A stretch of DNA of 64,000 nucleotides from Pseudomonadales bacterium. Lineage in GTDB: Bacteria > Pseudomonadota > Gammaproteobacteria > Pseudomonadales > UBA7239. Where the stretch lies: contig JANQLY010000025.1 of NCBI GenBank assembly GCA_028280345.1, forward strand, positions 1 through 64,000. Direction: 5' to 3'. Below the pieces are notes generated by a model. It searched no databases, was not told where the DNA came from, and saw nothing but the letters and a program-made list of their open reading frames with translations. Below, one piece after another: positions 18,407 through 26,093 of the stretch. Every line of letters starts with the position of its first letter. Positions within the stretch are counted from its first letter, which is position 1. A program made the position numbers and the translations under genes.

Positions 18407-19900
18407 CTAGGCTGCGAAAGGATCACGCTTGCCTTTTACGCGAATCTTCAGGTTTAAAGGCTGAGTGAATGGTAGACAGGCCACTCGAGGGTGCTCATGA
18501 CCCTTAACCAGTTCAAGGTCAAAATAGTTTACCCAGTGGGCGACCATTTCCTGTGAAAACAATGGGCCAATCATCGCACCTGAGCAACGGTGGGCACCGC
18601 TACCAAAGGTTAACAAGGCGCGTTTTCTCGCTGTCAAGTCATCGCCCATAAAGCGGCTTGGGTCGAATTTGTCTGTATTCGGGCCATAAATTTCTTCATC
18701 CATATTGTTAGACGCAATCTGGATAATGCATTCATCGCCTTTACGAATCTGGTAGCCCTTGTAGAGAAAATCTTTGGTGGCAGTACGCGTTACCAAAATA
18801 CCTGGAGGGTGAATGCGGGTGGTTTCCATAAAACAGGCACGCAATACTTTTTGCTGCATGGGGTCAACATCGCCTTCAGAATTGCGTGACAGCTCTACAT
18901 ATTCTTCACGAACTTTTTGCAACCACTCCGGGTGGGTTAACAATTGATAGCTCATAAACGCCGCTGCTGATGCAACCGTGTCGTAGCCTGCCAGATAGGC
19001 TGCCATCGGTACGATTTTCAGGTCGCTGTCCTTCCACTCGCCACCCAAATCCTCTTTTGCGTCGTATTTCAGATACTGGCCCATAAGGGTTTGCTCGGCA
19101 AATTCGGGGTCAGTGCGAACCTTGTGTACGAGTTTCAAAGAGTTTTGGTTGAATTTTTCCATGGTTTTTTTGAAACCAGGGAAGTTCAGCGTTACCCATA
19201 AAGGCAGTGGGCCGTAAGTGGCAATGATTAGCGTACGGACTACCAGTGCTAATTCTTTATGGTTAAAAGGGAAGGGCTCGCCATTTAAAACACGCGACAG
19301 AATATCAACGGTTTGTGCCTGAGTTTCGTGCAGTGGGTCAAACTCGTAGCCTGTTTGCCAGTGAGAGACATTGGCAACTACAGCCTCGACAACTTCAGGT
19401 CGCTTTTCACGCTCAAGTTTGCGGTTGAGCCAAGCGGTTTGCATGCGCTTATAGTGTTTATGGTAAGGGCCATCGAAAGTGCCTGGCAGTTTACTGCCTA
19501 CGGCTTTAACCAGGGTGTCCATTTTATCTTTAGTCGTTAGCAGCTCGTCATGTTCGAGCAGGGCAATAGCATCTTCACCGGTAAGTGCAGTGATCTCCTG
19601 GCCCATCACCGGGAAGCGAAATGCCTCGCCATATTGTTTACGCATCTCGTTCAGCCATGGCATACAATCGCCGGTAAAATGCTTAACGGCGCCAAAAAAA
19701 GGTATGGTTTTGATTTTGGGAACGCGTGGAGCACCGGTATTACCGACCATCACCGTGCCGGGGCTTGCCGCTGTAAACGGGCATTGAGGCTCAGATAAGC
19801 GTGGATCATTCGCAGGTGTTTCGGTTGCTGCACCGGTGAATGGGCATTTGCCAGCGTCTGCCTGGATTTCAGGGTTTTCTTTCAGTTGTTCGGCTTGCAT
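18407..19900 (-). CDS. Cytochrome P450
   Basis: Soluble P450 monooxygenase of 497 residues. Heme-binding motif [14 protein letters not shown] with the thiolate at about Cys439, the I-helix oxygen site LAGYDTVAS, and the K-helix ExxR as ETTR. Before the P450 fold there is a tail of about 70 residues with two near-identical CPFT motifs (KCPFTGA and QCPFTAA), which is not part of the normal family and looks like a repeated Cys-Pro heme-regulatory type element. Likely hydroxylates a terpenoid, steroid or alkyl substrate for the neighbouring pathway. Rubredoxin is its probable redox partner; a TetR gene is divergent. Confidence 0.93.
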   Translation of the reverse strand: MQAEQLKENPEIQADAGKCPFTGAATETPANDPRLSEPQCPFTAASPGTVMVGNTGAPRVPKIKTIPFFGAVKHFTGDCMPWLNEMRKQYGEAFRFPVMGQEITALTGEDAIALLEHDELLTTKDKMDTLVKAVGSKLPGTFDGPYHKHYKRMQTAWLNRKLEREKRPEVVEAVVANVSHWQTGYEFDPLHETQAQTVDILSRVLNGEPFPFNHKELALVVRTLIIATYGPLPLWVTLNFPGFKKTMEKFNQNSLKLVHKVRTDPEFAEQTLMGQYLKYDAKEDLGGEWKDSDLKIVPMAAYLAGYDTVASAAAFMSYQLLTHPEWLQKVREEYVELSRNSEGDVDPMQQKVLRACFMETTRIHPPGILVTRTATKDFLYKGYQIRKGDECIIQIASNNMDEEIYGPNTDKFDPSRFMGDDLTARKRALLTFGSGAHRCSGAMIGPLFSQEMVAHWVNYFDLELVKGHEHPRVACLPFTQPLNLKIRVKGKRDPFAA

Positions 19901-19944
19901 AGGTTTTCTCCTGCCAGGAACATGCAGAGACAGTCATCTGGCTG

Positions 19945-19974
19945 CCTACAACATATTCTGAATTTTGTTGTAGG
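19945..19974. promoter_or_regulatory. TetR-type operator between P450 and tetR genes
   Basis: Perfect 9-base inverted repeat CCTACAACA (19945-19953) / TGTTGTAGG (19966-19974) with a 12-base spacer, 44 bases upstream of the P450 start and about 105 upstream of the divergent TetR gene. Probable binding site of that TetR. Separately, GAATAGACA is directly repeated at 20049-20057 and 20060-20068, just before the TetR start. Confidence 0.6.
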
Positions 19975-20078
19975 TATGGTAAACTGCTCTTCCAGCACCG
20001 TCAACTGGTAAAAATAGCCAAATAGGCAAAATTTATGGTTTTCACATAGAATAGACAGCGAATAGACAAGAGCATCAA

Positions 20079-20684
20079 ATGCAAACCCAGACCAATAGTC
20101 GCAAAGCCAAAGCCGGCACTCCGGAATACGTAGAGGTCAAACAGCGTATGGTTGAGGCTGCTATTGAGTTGATGGCGGATAAAGGCTTGAGCAAGTTTCG
20201 CTTTGAGGAACTGGCGGAAAAAGTGGGCTGCAACCGCGCGACCATCTACCGCTACTTCGACAGCAAGCAGGATCTGGTCACAGAGGTGATGATGCGGCTT
20301 ATGCACCAGATTACCGATGAGGTGATTGAGAAAACCGCCGGCTCTGAAGCTGTAACCCGGGACAGTTTTACCGATGCGCTCTATAACATCATTACGGATT
20401 TAAGAACGGATCGCCGCTACACCATTGTGATGGATGCGCAAAATGTCGAGACCTTTGCACGCCTGACCCATGAGTATTTTTCCGTAATTACCACCAGCAT
20501 GCTGGAAAAACATATGACGGAGAACCCCTCCGGAAGGGTATTAAAAGAGGGGGTGAGTATGGCCGATGCTGTGCATTGGTTGATGCATCAGATTATTTCC
20601 TACGGTTTTCTGGGACTAAAAGGCGAAACGGAATCAGAACAAAAACTTTACCTGGAAAGAATGGTTGTATCTGTCATTATTTAA
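20079..20684 (+). CDS. TetR-family transcriptional regulator
   Basis: Regulator of 201 residues with a textbook TetR N-terminus: MVEAAIELMADKGLSKFRFE then LAEKVGCNRATIYRYFDSKQ (about residues 48-67). The C-terminal part is an unassigned ligand domain. Divergent from the P450-rubredoxin pair across an operator-like palindrome, so it probably controls them. It is unrelated in sequence to the TetR at 7208-7822, so the block has two separate inputs. Confidence 0.9.
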   Translation: MQTQTNSRKAKAGTPEYVEVKQRMVEAAIELMADKGLSKFRFEELAEKVGCNRATIYRYFDSKQDLVTEVMMRLMHQITDEVIEKTAGSEAVTRDSFTDALYNIITDLRTDRRYTIVMDAQNVETFARLTHEYFSVITTSMLEKHMTENPSGRVLKEGVSMADAVHWLMHQIISYGFLGLKGETESEQKLYLERMVVSVII

Positions 20685-20690
20685 AGGGCT

Positions 20691-21110
20691 TTATGTTGAC
20701 GCAATCAGCTTTTTCTGAGGGCCGAGCAAGTCAGCAAGTGAATAGTCTTTCAAGGTGTCGAGAAACGCTTTCATCGCGTCGTTCAGCAAACCTTTTAACC
20801 TGCACTGTTTAACAATACGGCAACGTGGTGTCATGCAATTCACCGGGTTCAGTGTGGTTTCAAATTCTTCAACAACCTGAGCGAGGGAGATGTTTTCAGG
20901 AGCCATACCGAGCTTGATGCCGCCGCCTTTGCCGCGGTGTGCCTCGACATAGCCAAGCTTCACGAGTTTCACAACCACCTTGGATATATGGTTGGGCGAT
21001 ATATCATAAAAATCACAGACATCTTTTACGTGACTCAACTTGTCCTCTGGCAACTCGGCCAGATAGATCAGCGTGCGAAAGGCAAAATCTGTTTGTTTGG
21101 TCAGTTGCAT
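20691..21110 (-). CDS. nsrR: Rrf2-family NO-sensing repressor NsrR
   Basis: Rrf2 winged-helix protein of 139 residues. Iron-sulphur ligands C92, C97 and C103 in NPVNCMTPRCRIVKQC match the NsrR spacing, and Asp8 (KQTD) is present at the position of the fourth ligand known in NsrR. The recognition region is ISPNHISKVVVKLVKLGYVE. Nitric oxide destroys the cluster and releases DNA. It is divergent from a truncated haemoglobin and a YeaR-like gene, both typical NsrR targets, and two NsrR-type palindromes lie in between. Assignment is firm. Confidence 0.93.
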   Translation of the reverse strand: MQLTKQTDFAFRTLIYLAELPEDKLSHVKDVCDFYDISPNHISKVVVKLVKLGYVEAHRGKGGGIKLGMAPENISLAQVVEEFETTLNPVNCMTPRCRIVKQCRLKGLLNDAMKAFLDTLKDYSLADLLGPQKKLIAST

Positions 21111-21159
21111 ACATTCACCTGTTTGTCCTAGTGGTAAATATCAGGGTTTACACTATTTA

Positions 21160-21182
21160 AAGATGCATTTAGTATACATCTT
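21160..21182. promoter_or_regulatory. NsrR operator, upstream copy
   Basis: AAGATGCATTT-A-GTATACATCTT, an 11-1-11 inverted repeat matching the NsrR consensus (AAGATGCATTT and its complement); 8 of 11 pairs hold. It lies 50 bases from the nsrR start. Confidence 0.8.
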
Positions 21183-21185
21183 ATG

Positions 21186-21208
21186 AAGATGCAAGCAAAA
21201 TGCAGCTT
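21186..21208. promoter_or_regulatory. NsrR operator, downstream copy
   Basis: AAGATGCAAGC-A-AAATGCAGCTT, a second 11-1-11 NsrR-type palindrome, three bases after the first and 28 bases before the haemoglobin ATG. Centre-to-centre distance is 26 bases, so the two dimers would bind about 2.5 helical turns apart. Confidence 0.75.
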
Positions 21209-21236
21209 TTAAGTAAATAACTAATGAGGAATCATT

Positions 21237-21593
21237 ATGAGTACATTGTATGAGCGACTGGGTGGGGAGGCTGCTGTCAAAGCAGCGGTGGATAACTTTT
21301 ATGAAAAAGTTATGGCTGATAACCGTATTAACAGCTTTTTTGAAGGTGTGGACATGGTGGCGCAGGCAGTGAAGCAGAAAGCTTTTCTGACGATGGTTTT
21401 CGGTGGGCCAAATGATTACTCAGGTAAAGATATGCGCGCAGGCCATGCCCATCTCGGACTAACGGATGAACATTTTGATGCGGTGGTAGAGAATCTCGGC
21501 AATACACTAAAGGAATTGGGTGTCAGTGATGATGATATTAAGGAAGTTGCTGCGCTTGCCGAAACCACAAGAGATGATGTATTGAACCGTTAA
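21237..21593 (+). CDS. Group 1 truncated haemoglobin
   Basis: 2-on-2 globin of 118 residues (TrHbN/GlbN type), likely a nitric oxide dioxygenase or NO/oxygen sensor in the cytoplasm. Seen: MSTLYERLGGEAAVKAAVDN start, tyrosine at 22 (FYEKV, the B10 position), glycine-rich EF loop FGGPNDYSGKDM and the proximal histidine in MRAGHAHLGLT (about His70). An AATGAGGAATC ribosome site precedes the ATG. Under NsrR control through two operators, so it should be induced by NO. Confidence 0.93.
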   Translation: MSTLYERLGGEAAVKAAVDNFYEKVMADNRINSFFEGVDMVAQAVKQKAFLTMVFGGPNDYSGKDMRAGHAHLGLTDEHFDAVVENLGNTLKELGVSDDDIKEVAALAETTRDDVLNR

Positions 21594-21622
21594 TCTATAC
21601 CTCTAATCTATATCCCTAACCT

Positions 21623-21898
21623 ATGAAATCACTTCCAGAGGATATTCAGGCCTATAAAAGAACGCCTGAATTTACCGAGCTAACGATTCCTTCAGGCATC
21701 CTCAACCGTCATCAGACAAAAGAGGGTACCTGGGGGAAGATTGTGGTGCTGGAAGGACGATTTAAATATGAAATCCTTGAGCCTGAATATGAAATGATAG
21801 AGCTGTCGCCGGATAACCACGGTGTGGTTGAGCCTACCATTGAGCATCAATTGACCCCGATTGGCACAGGAAGGTTTTATGTGGAGTTTTATAAATAA
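21623..21898 (+). CDS. DUF1971 / YeaR-TehB-like domain protein
   Basis: Small beta-rich protein of 91 residues: MKSLPEDIQAYKRTPEFTEL, ILNRHQTKEGTWGKIVVLEG and PTIEHQLTPIGTGRFYVEFY follow the YeaR/TehB N-terminal (DUF1971) pattern. E. coli yeaR is induced by nitrate and NO through NsrR; this copy follows the haemoglobin by 29 bases and probably shares its promoter. Exact function is unknown, and tellurite resistance is a historical family label. Confidence 0.88.
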   Translation: MKSLPEDIQAYKRTPEFTELTIPSGILNRHQTKEGTWGKIVVLEGRFKYEILEPEYEMIELSPDNHGVVEPTIEHQLTPIGTGRFYVEFYK

Positions 21899-22141
21899 CA
21901 TTGCACCTGGGGGCAGGAATATAACAAGAGTGTAACCGAAAAGGATGTTGCGCAGCATCGAGAAATACAAATCAGGGTCCCGGTTTAAATCAATACAAAA
22001 ACAACTGGAATTACCATAAAAGGATAGCCAGATTTCTTATCCGGGAAATCTTTCAGTGTTATTCAATAGTTCGAATAAAACGACTATTACTACAATATTA
22101 TTCAGCTTTTTTTGTCTATTTAAATTCCTATTATTACAAGC

Positions 22142-22747
22142 ATGAATAATACTGTTCTGTCGTCACAAGTTTATATACTGAGATGGATTAAATATGGTCT
22201 ATCCTTTTCCCTGTTGTGGGTATTGTTGACCCAGGGAGATATCGGCTCGTGGGTGATTGGTGTCGTTGTGGTTCCACTGGCTACCTGGTGTGCCATTTGC
22301 CTATTTCCGCCAGGGGATGAGGGAGAGATGGCGAAGAGAAGTCTGCGCATCAGCGCGTTGTTGCGGTTCATCCCGTTTTTTCTTGAGCAATCGCTTCGGG
22401 GAGGGTGGGTAAGTGCGTTGTTCGCGCTTCACCCTCGAAAGCGTGTGCATTCAGGTTTTATCAAGTACACAACCTGTCTGCCACCTGGTCGCCCCAGACT
22501 TTTCTTTATTAACACCGTAAACCTTTTGCCTGGCACCGTGAGTGCAGAGTGTCATGGGGATGTTATGACGATTCATGCGCTGGATATCTGTGCTGATCAT
22601 GATCAGGATTTGAGGCAATGTGAAAAACAAATAGCGGCATTATTTGGCCTCACAGATATTCTACCCGAAACGACAGCAGCTACATCAACTACATCAACTA
22701 CATCAACTACACCAACCACATCAACCACAGGCGAGGAAGGCACATGA
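22142..22747 (+). CDS. mnhE: Mrp/Mnh antiporter subunit E
   Basis: Membrane subunit of the Mrp-type Na+/H+ antiporter, 201 residues. N-terminal hydrophobic helices (KYGLSFSLLWVLLTQGDIG) and the conserved FFINTVNLLPGTVSAECHGD (about residues 121-140) identify MnhE. The family is about 160 long; the surplus is a Thr/Ser/Pro tail coded by a nine-base tandem repeat. The stop overlaps the mnhF start as ATGA, so translation is coupled. First gene of the operon; the 243 bases upstream hold no gene. Confidence 0.93.
   Translation: MNNTVLSSQVYILRWIKYGLSFSLLWVLLTQGDIGSWVIGVVVVPLATWCAICLFPPGDEGEMAKRSLRISALLRFIPFFLEQSLRGGWVSALFALHPRKRVHSGFIKYTTCLPPGRPRLFFINTVNLLPGTVSAECHGDVMTIHALDICADHDQDLRQCEKQIAALFGLTDILPETTAATSTTSTTSTTPTTSTTGEEGT
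22681..22725 (+). repeat. Nine-base coding tandem repeat in mnhE
   Basis: Five units of TACATCAAC: three perfect, then TACACCAAC and CACATCAAC. It encodes Thr-Ser-Thr triplets at the C-terminus of MnhE. Because the unit is three codons long, gain or loss would change tail length but keep the frame. Confidence 0.9.
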
Positions 22748-23001
22748 GTATTTATCTTACCCTTGTGGCCGGATTGCTTCTTTTCGTGCTGCTATCCGGG
22801 CTGGTACGCGTGATACATGGGCCAACGGCTGCTGATCGAATGCTGGTCGCGCAACTATTTGGCACTTCGGGTGTCGCACTGCTTATGCTTTTATCTGTTG
22901 CCAAACAGCAGACGGCACTACTTGATGCTGCACTGGTGCTGGCACTGTTGGCGCCATTAACCCTGATTACCTTTGTCACGCTTGCGAGTAAAAAACCATG
23001 A
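22744..23001 (+). CDS. mnhF: Mrp/Mnh antiporter subunit F
   Basis: Three-helix membrane protein of 85 residues. The MnhF signature is VIHGPTAADRMLVAQLFGT (about residues 23-41) between hydrophobic segments, followed by LLDAALVLALLAPL. Overlaps mnhE and mnhG by four bases each, the normal tight packing of Mrp operons. Part of the membrane complex that exchanges Na+ (or other monovalent cations) for protons. Confidence 0.93.
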   Translation: MSIYLTLVAGLLLFVLLSGLVRVIHGPTAADRMLVAQLFGTSGVALLMLLSVAKQQTALLDAALVLALLAPLTLITFVTLASKKP

Positions 23002-23300
23002 GTATGTGGGATATATTCACAGTTGTGGCGACATTGACCGGATTATTTTTCTTCGTTGCCGGTACTGTGGGCTTACTGCGTTTTCCTGATGTGTTTAGTC
23101 GTCTGCACGCCCTGACCAAAGCAGATAACCTTGGTCTGGGGTTTATCGCCATAGGCTTGGTGCCGCAAGTTGCTTCGGTGTTTGACGCGCTGCAACTGGT
23201 GATGATTTGGGTGTTTTTGATGCTCTCAGGTGCTTTGTCCGGTTTTCTTGTTGCCAACTATGGCTTTGTCAGACAGCAAGGTGAAGAGAATGTGGGCTGA
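22998..23300 (+). CDS. mnhG: Mrp/Mnh antiporter subunit G
   Basis: Membrane subunit of 100 residues. The conserved GLLRFPDVFSRLHALTKADN (about residues 24-43) is the MnhG hallmark; three hydrophobic helices surround it. Overlaps mnhF by four bases and the next gene by eleven. Serves assembly of the antiporter complex. Confidence 0.94.
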   Translation: MSMWDIFTVVATLTGLFFFVAGTVGLLRFPDVFSRLHALTKADNLGLGFIAIGLVPQVASVFDALQLVMIWVFLMLSGALSGFLVANYGFVRQQGEENVG

Positions 23301-23580
23301 GATCGTTATAGATGTCGTTCTTGCTGGTGGGGTGATCACACTCGCAGCTTTGTCACTTGTTGTACGACAGGTGTTTACAGCGATAGTGCTTTACATCAGC
23401 CTCGGACTGATGGTGACGATAATCTGGACGCGGTTGAATGCCTGGGATGTAGCAATTGCCGAAGCGGCCATCGGTGCGGGGCTAACGGGCGCATTGTTGC
23501 TTGTTGCCTGGCGTCGCTTGCACGAAAAGGAGGATGTGAACGATGTTTCTGAAGCTGGAAACTCGGGAAACCGGGTCTGA
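23290..23580 (+). CDS. MbhD/DUF4040-like subunit (stand-alone MrpA C-terminal piece)
   Basis: Membrane protein of 96 residues from the ATG at 23290 (MWAEIVIDVVLAGGVITLAA). The stretch TAIVLYISLGLMVTIIWTRLNAWDVAIAEAAIGAGLTGAL is written here in two parts only for recognition: IWTRLNAWDVAIAEAAIG (about 55-72) is the DUF4040 core found in MbhD and in the C-terminus of standard MrpA. Here it is its own gene, as in Mbh-type hydrogenases and split Mrp systems. It overlaps mnhG and the following mnhB gene. Confidence 0.82.
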   Translation: MWAEIVIDVVLAGGVITLAALSLVVRQVFTAIVLYISLGLMVTIIWTRLNAWDVAIAEAAIGAGLTGALLLVAWRRLHEKEDVNDVSEAGNSGNRV

Positions 23581-24301
23581 CGTTGGGTTATCGACCTTAG
23601 CCTGCTTTCTGCTTGGAGTGGTCATCACGACACTGAGCGCTGCGCTGATTATTGCTGTTATTGTTTCTGATAAAGCAGCACCTGAGCTCGCGTCACTTGC
23701 TATGCAAAACCTCAATACTAGCGGCGTGGAAAATCCTGTTACAGCCGTGTTACTGAATTTTCGCAGTTACGATACCCTGTTAGAAATTGCCGTACTGTTG
23801 ATTGTTGCTGTGGCGGTATTGCCAGATCAATGCTTCGCAGGAAAAACTTCCTTACCTGCAAAACGCTTCCTGTCCAGAAATGTCAAACATCAGGTCAATC
23901 CGGTTCTGGCCGGATTGTTAAAATGGCTGGTGCCGCTGGCGCTGTTGGTTGGAGGTTACCTGTTATGGATTGGTGCCTATGCGCCAGGAGGAGCTTTTCA
24001 AGCCGGTGCTGTGATTGCCGGTGCCGGTGTGGCGCTATCTCTTGCGGGGCAACACGATTTCACATGGCAGACTACAAGTGTGCGAATCACGCTAAGTCTT
24101 GGCTTGTTGGTGTTTATTGTGGTGGCGGCAATAAACAATCTGATAACCGGTACAACTTTGCAGTACCCCGTTTCTTACGCGGGTTTGTTCATCCTGATCA
24201 TTGAAGTTGCGGCGACGATATCAATTGCGGCTATTTTGTTGCTGCTATTTGTCTGCCTAAAAGCAATCGCTGAGCCTGCGAGAGAGGGTGATACACAATG
24301 A
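23543..24301 (+). CDS. mnhB: MnhB with N-terminal MbhE-like extension
   Basis: Protein of 252 residues, much longer than plain MnhB (about 140). The second half has the MnhB core GGYLLWIGAYAPGGAFQAGA (about residues 138-157) and LQYPVSYAGLFILIIEVAAT near the end. The first half, with NPVTAVLLNFRSYDTLLEIA (about 65-84), matches the MbhE-like piece that in standard MrpA lies at its C-terminus. So MrpA's tail domains are distributed over this gene and the preceding one. A strong AAAGGAGGA site precedes the ATG although it overlaps the upstream gene by 38 bases. Confidence 0.88.
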   Translation: MFLKLETRETGSDVGLSTLACFLLGVVITTLSAALIIAVIVSDKAAPELASLAMQNLNTSGVENPVTAVLLNFRSYDTLLEIAVLLIVAVAVLPDQCFAGKTSLPAKRFLSRNVKHQVNPVLAGLLKWLVPLALLVGGYLLWIGAYAPGGAFQAGAVIAGAGVALSLAGQHDFTWQTTSVRITLSLGLLVFIVVAAINNLITGTTLQYPVSYAGLFILIIEVAATISIAAILLLLFVCLKAIAEPAREGDTQ

Positions 24302-24591
24302 CTCAGGATTTGCTTTATAGCATTACTGGTATTGTATTGTTTGGTATCGGTTTATTTGGTGTTATCGCAGCCGCGCATATTATTCGCAAACTTATCGCGC
24401 TGAATACCATGGGTATAGGGGTCTTCATGGTGCTGTTGGCGGCGGCTCGTCACGGCGTGGTAACTGATCCTGTGCCCCATGCAATGGTGCTGACTGGCAT
24501 TGTGGTCGCTGTAGCGGGTACAGCGTTATGTTTATGGCTGGCGCTGCAACTACAGTTGCTTGATAGCCCGGTTCCGGAAGAGCCGCCGTGA
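24298..24591 (+). CDS. mnhC: Mrp/Mnh antiporter subunit C
   Basis: NuoK-like three-helix protein of 97 residues. Visible are the helix GIVLFGIGLFGVIAAAHIIR and the HAMVLTGIVVAVAGTALCLW segment (about residues 62-81), corresponding to the NuoK/MnhC conserved TxIVxxxA region. Overlaps mnhB and mnhD by four bases. It contributes to the proton path of the complex. Confidence 0.92.
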   Translation: MTQDLLYSITGIVLFGIGLFGVIAAAHIIRKLIALNTMGIGVFMVLLAAARHGVVTDPVPHAMVLTGIVVAVAGTALCLWLALQLQLLDSPVPEEPP

Positions 24592-26093
24592 TGATGATTC
24601 TGGGTATAACGCTACCTGTGTTGCCTTTGTTGGTAGGTTTGCCTTTGCTTGCGGCTATTGCCGTTTTGTTAATAAGCTCTCATCGCTGGCGTACAAGTAT
24701 CAGCACCGTTATTGCCGGGTTGCAGTTGCTAATTGTTATATTGGCCATACAAACTACGGAAGCTTCATATCATTACACTCTGGGTGGCTGGGGCGCTCCT
24801 CTGGGAATTGGCCTGGCGGCAGATGGTCTCTCTCTTGCTCTCCTGTTGATTACTGCAGTGCTTGTTTTGATGATCAGTCTCTATAGTGCCTGGTATTTCT
24901 CTGATTCCTCTAAAGCGACACGCTTCTGGCCAATCTGGTGGTTACTGGTGGCTGGACTTAATACAGCCTTTATTGCCGCAGATGCATTTAATATCTATGT
25001 GGCTCTGGAAATGATTGGGTTGTCGGCTGTGGCGCTGGTTGCCCTTGCTGGCACCCGCATGGCGTTAGTTGCCGCACTACGCTATGCTCTGGCGGGGTTG
25101 TTGGGCTCATTGTGCTACTTGCTAGGAGTTGCCTTACTCTATCGTGCTTATGGCACTCTGGATTTAGCGCAATTGTCTGCTCAGATGCAGGCTGATCCGT
25201 TGAGTTGGGCTGCATTATCTCTGATTAGCGTTGGCTTATTGCTTAAAACCGCTTTGTTGCCTTTGCATTTCTGGCTTCCTCCGGCACATGCGAGTGCGCC
25301 GGCACCGGTAAGTGCAGCTTTATCTGCTTTGGTAGTTAAGGCGTCTTTTTTTCTGCTGGTTCGTTTTTGGTTAGAAGTATTTGATCCTGCGGTGACAGTG
25401 ACTGCCGCAAATTTCCTGGGCGTATTAGGTGCTATAGCTATCTTTTATGGTTGTATCGGTGCTTGTCGTGCACAGCGCCTGAAATTGTTGGTCGCTTACT
25501 CGACAGTGGCTCAATTAGGGTATTTGTTCCTGTTGTTTCCACTTGCATTCACGAATAGCTCACTGGAGATGTTTGGTGATGCAGCGGTAGCTGCCGTGAC
25601 CTATTTTATTATTGCACATGCCCTGGCTAAAGCGGCGATGTTTCTGGCGGCAGGCAATATTCTGGTTAGTTGTGGTCATGATGAAATTAACAACCTGAAT
25701 GGATTAGCGCGTCACCAGCCACTGGCATTGTTCACATTCGCTATTGCTGGCGTTAGCCTGATTGGCTTGCCACCCAGCGGTGGTTTTATCGCCAAATGGT
25801 TATTGCTGAATGTGGCCATTGATAGTGGGCAGTGGTGGTGGGTCATTGTGGTGCTTGCTGGAGGCTTGCTGACGGCGATTTATATTGCCCGGGTGCTGAA
25901 TGTTGCGTTTAGTCAGATGGATTCTCTGAATATCAGCGAAGAGATGACTGTGACGCGGTCGCGAACTATTGGCATGGCAGCATGTGGATTGACATTAGCG
26001 ATATTAACGATCCTGCTGGGCTTCAATGCTGAATGGATACTCGTTCTGCTCAATGGAAGTTCTCCAATCACAGATGCAGGAGTGGTGCGATGA
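24588..26093 (+). CDS. mnhD: Mrp/Mnh antiporter subunit D
   Basis: NuoM/ND4-like antiporter module of 501 residues with about 14 transmembrane helices. Conserved ion-path residues are present: glutamate in YVALEMIGLSAV, lysine in LLKTALLPLHFWLPPAHASA, and the second lysine in LVVKASFFLLVRFW. The later helix TVAQLGYLFLL and HALAKAAMFL also fit. Starts in the ATGA overlap of mnhC and ends in the ATGA overlap of the next gene. Confidence 0.93.
   Translation: MMMILGITLPVLPLLVGLPLLAAIAVLLISSHRWRTSISTVIAGLQLLIVILAIQTTEASYHYTLGGWGAPLGIGLAADGLSLALLLITAVLVLMISLYSAWYFSDSSKATRFWPIWWLLVAGLNTAFIAADAFNIYVALEMIGLSAVALVALAGTRMALVAALRYALAGLLGSLCYLLGVALLYRAYGTLDLAQLSAQMQADPLSWAALSLISVGLLLKTALLPLHFWLPPAHASAPAPVSAALSALVVKASFFLLVRFWLEVFDPAVTVTAANFLGVLGAIAIFYGCIGACRAQRLKLLVAYSTVAQLGYLFLLFPLAFTNSSLEMFGDAAVAAVTYFIIAHALAKAAMFLAAGNILVSCGHDEINNLNGLARHQPLALFTFAIAGVSLIGLPPSGGFIAKWLLLNVAIDSGQWWWVIVVLAGGLLTAIYIARVLNVAFSQMDSLNISEEMTVTRSRTIGMAACGLTLAILTILLGFNAEWILVLLNGSSPITDAGVVR

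Noticed and set aside
6125..20684. Calling the catabolic block a genomic island brought in by a mobile element
   Set aside because: No integrase, transposase, tRNA or direct repeats at its edges were seen; codon use looks like its neighbours.
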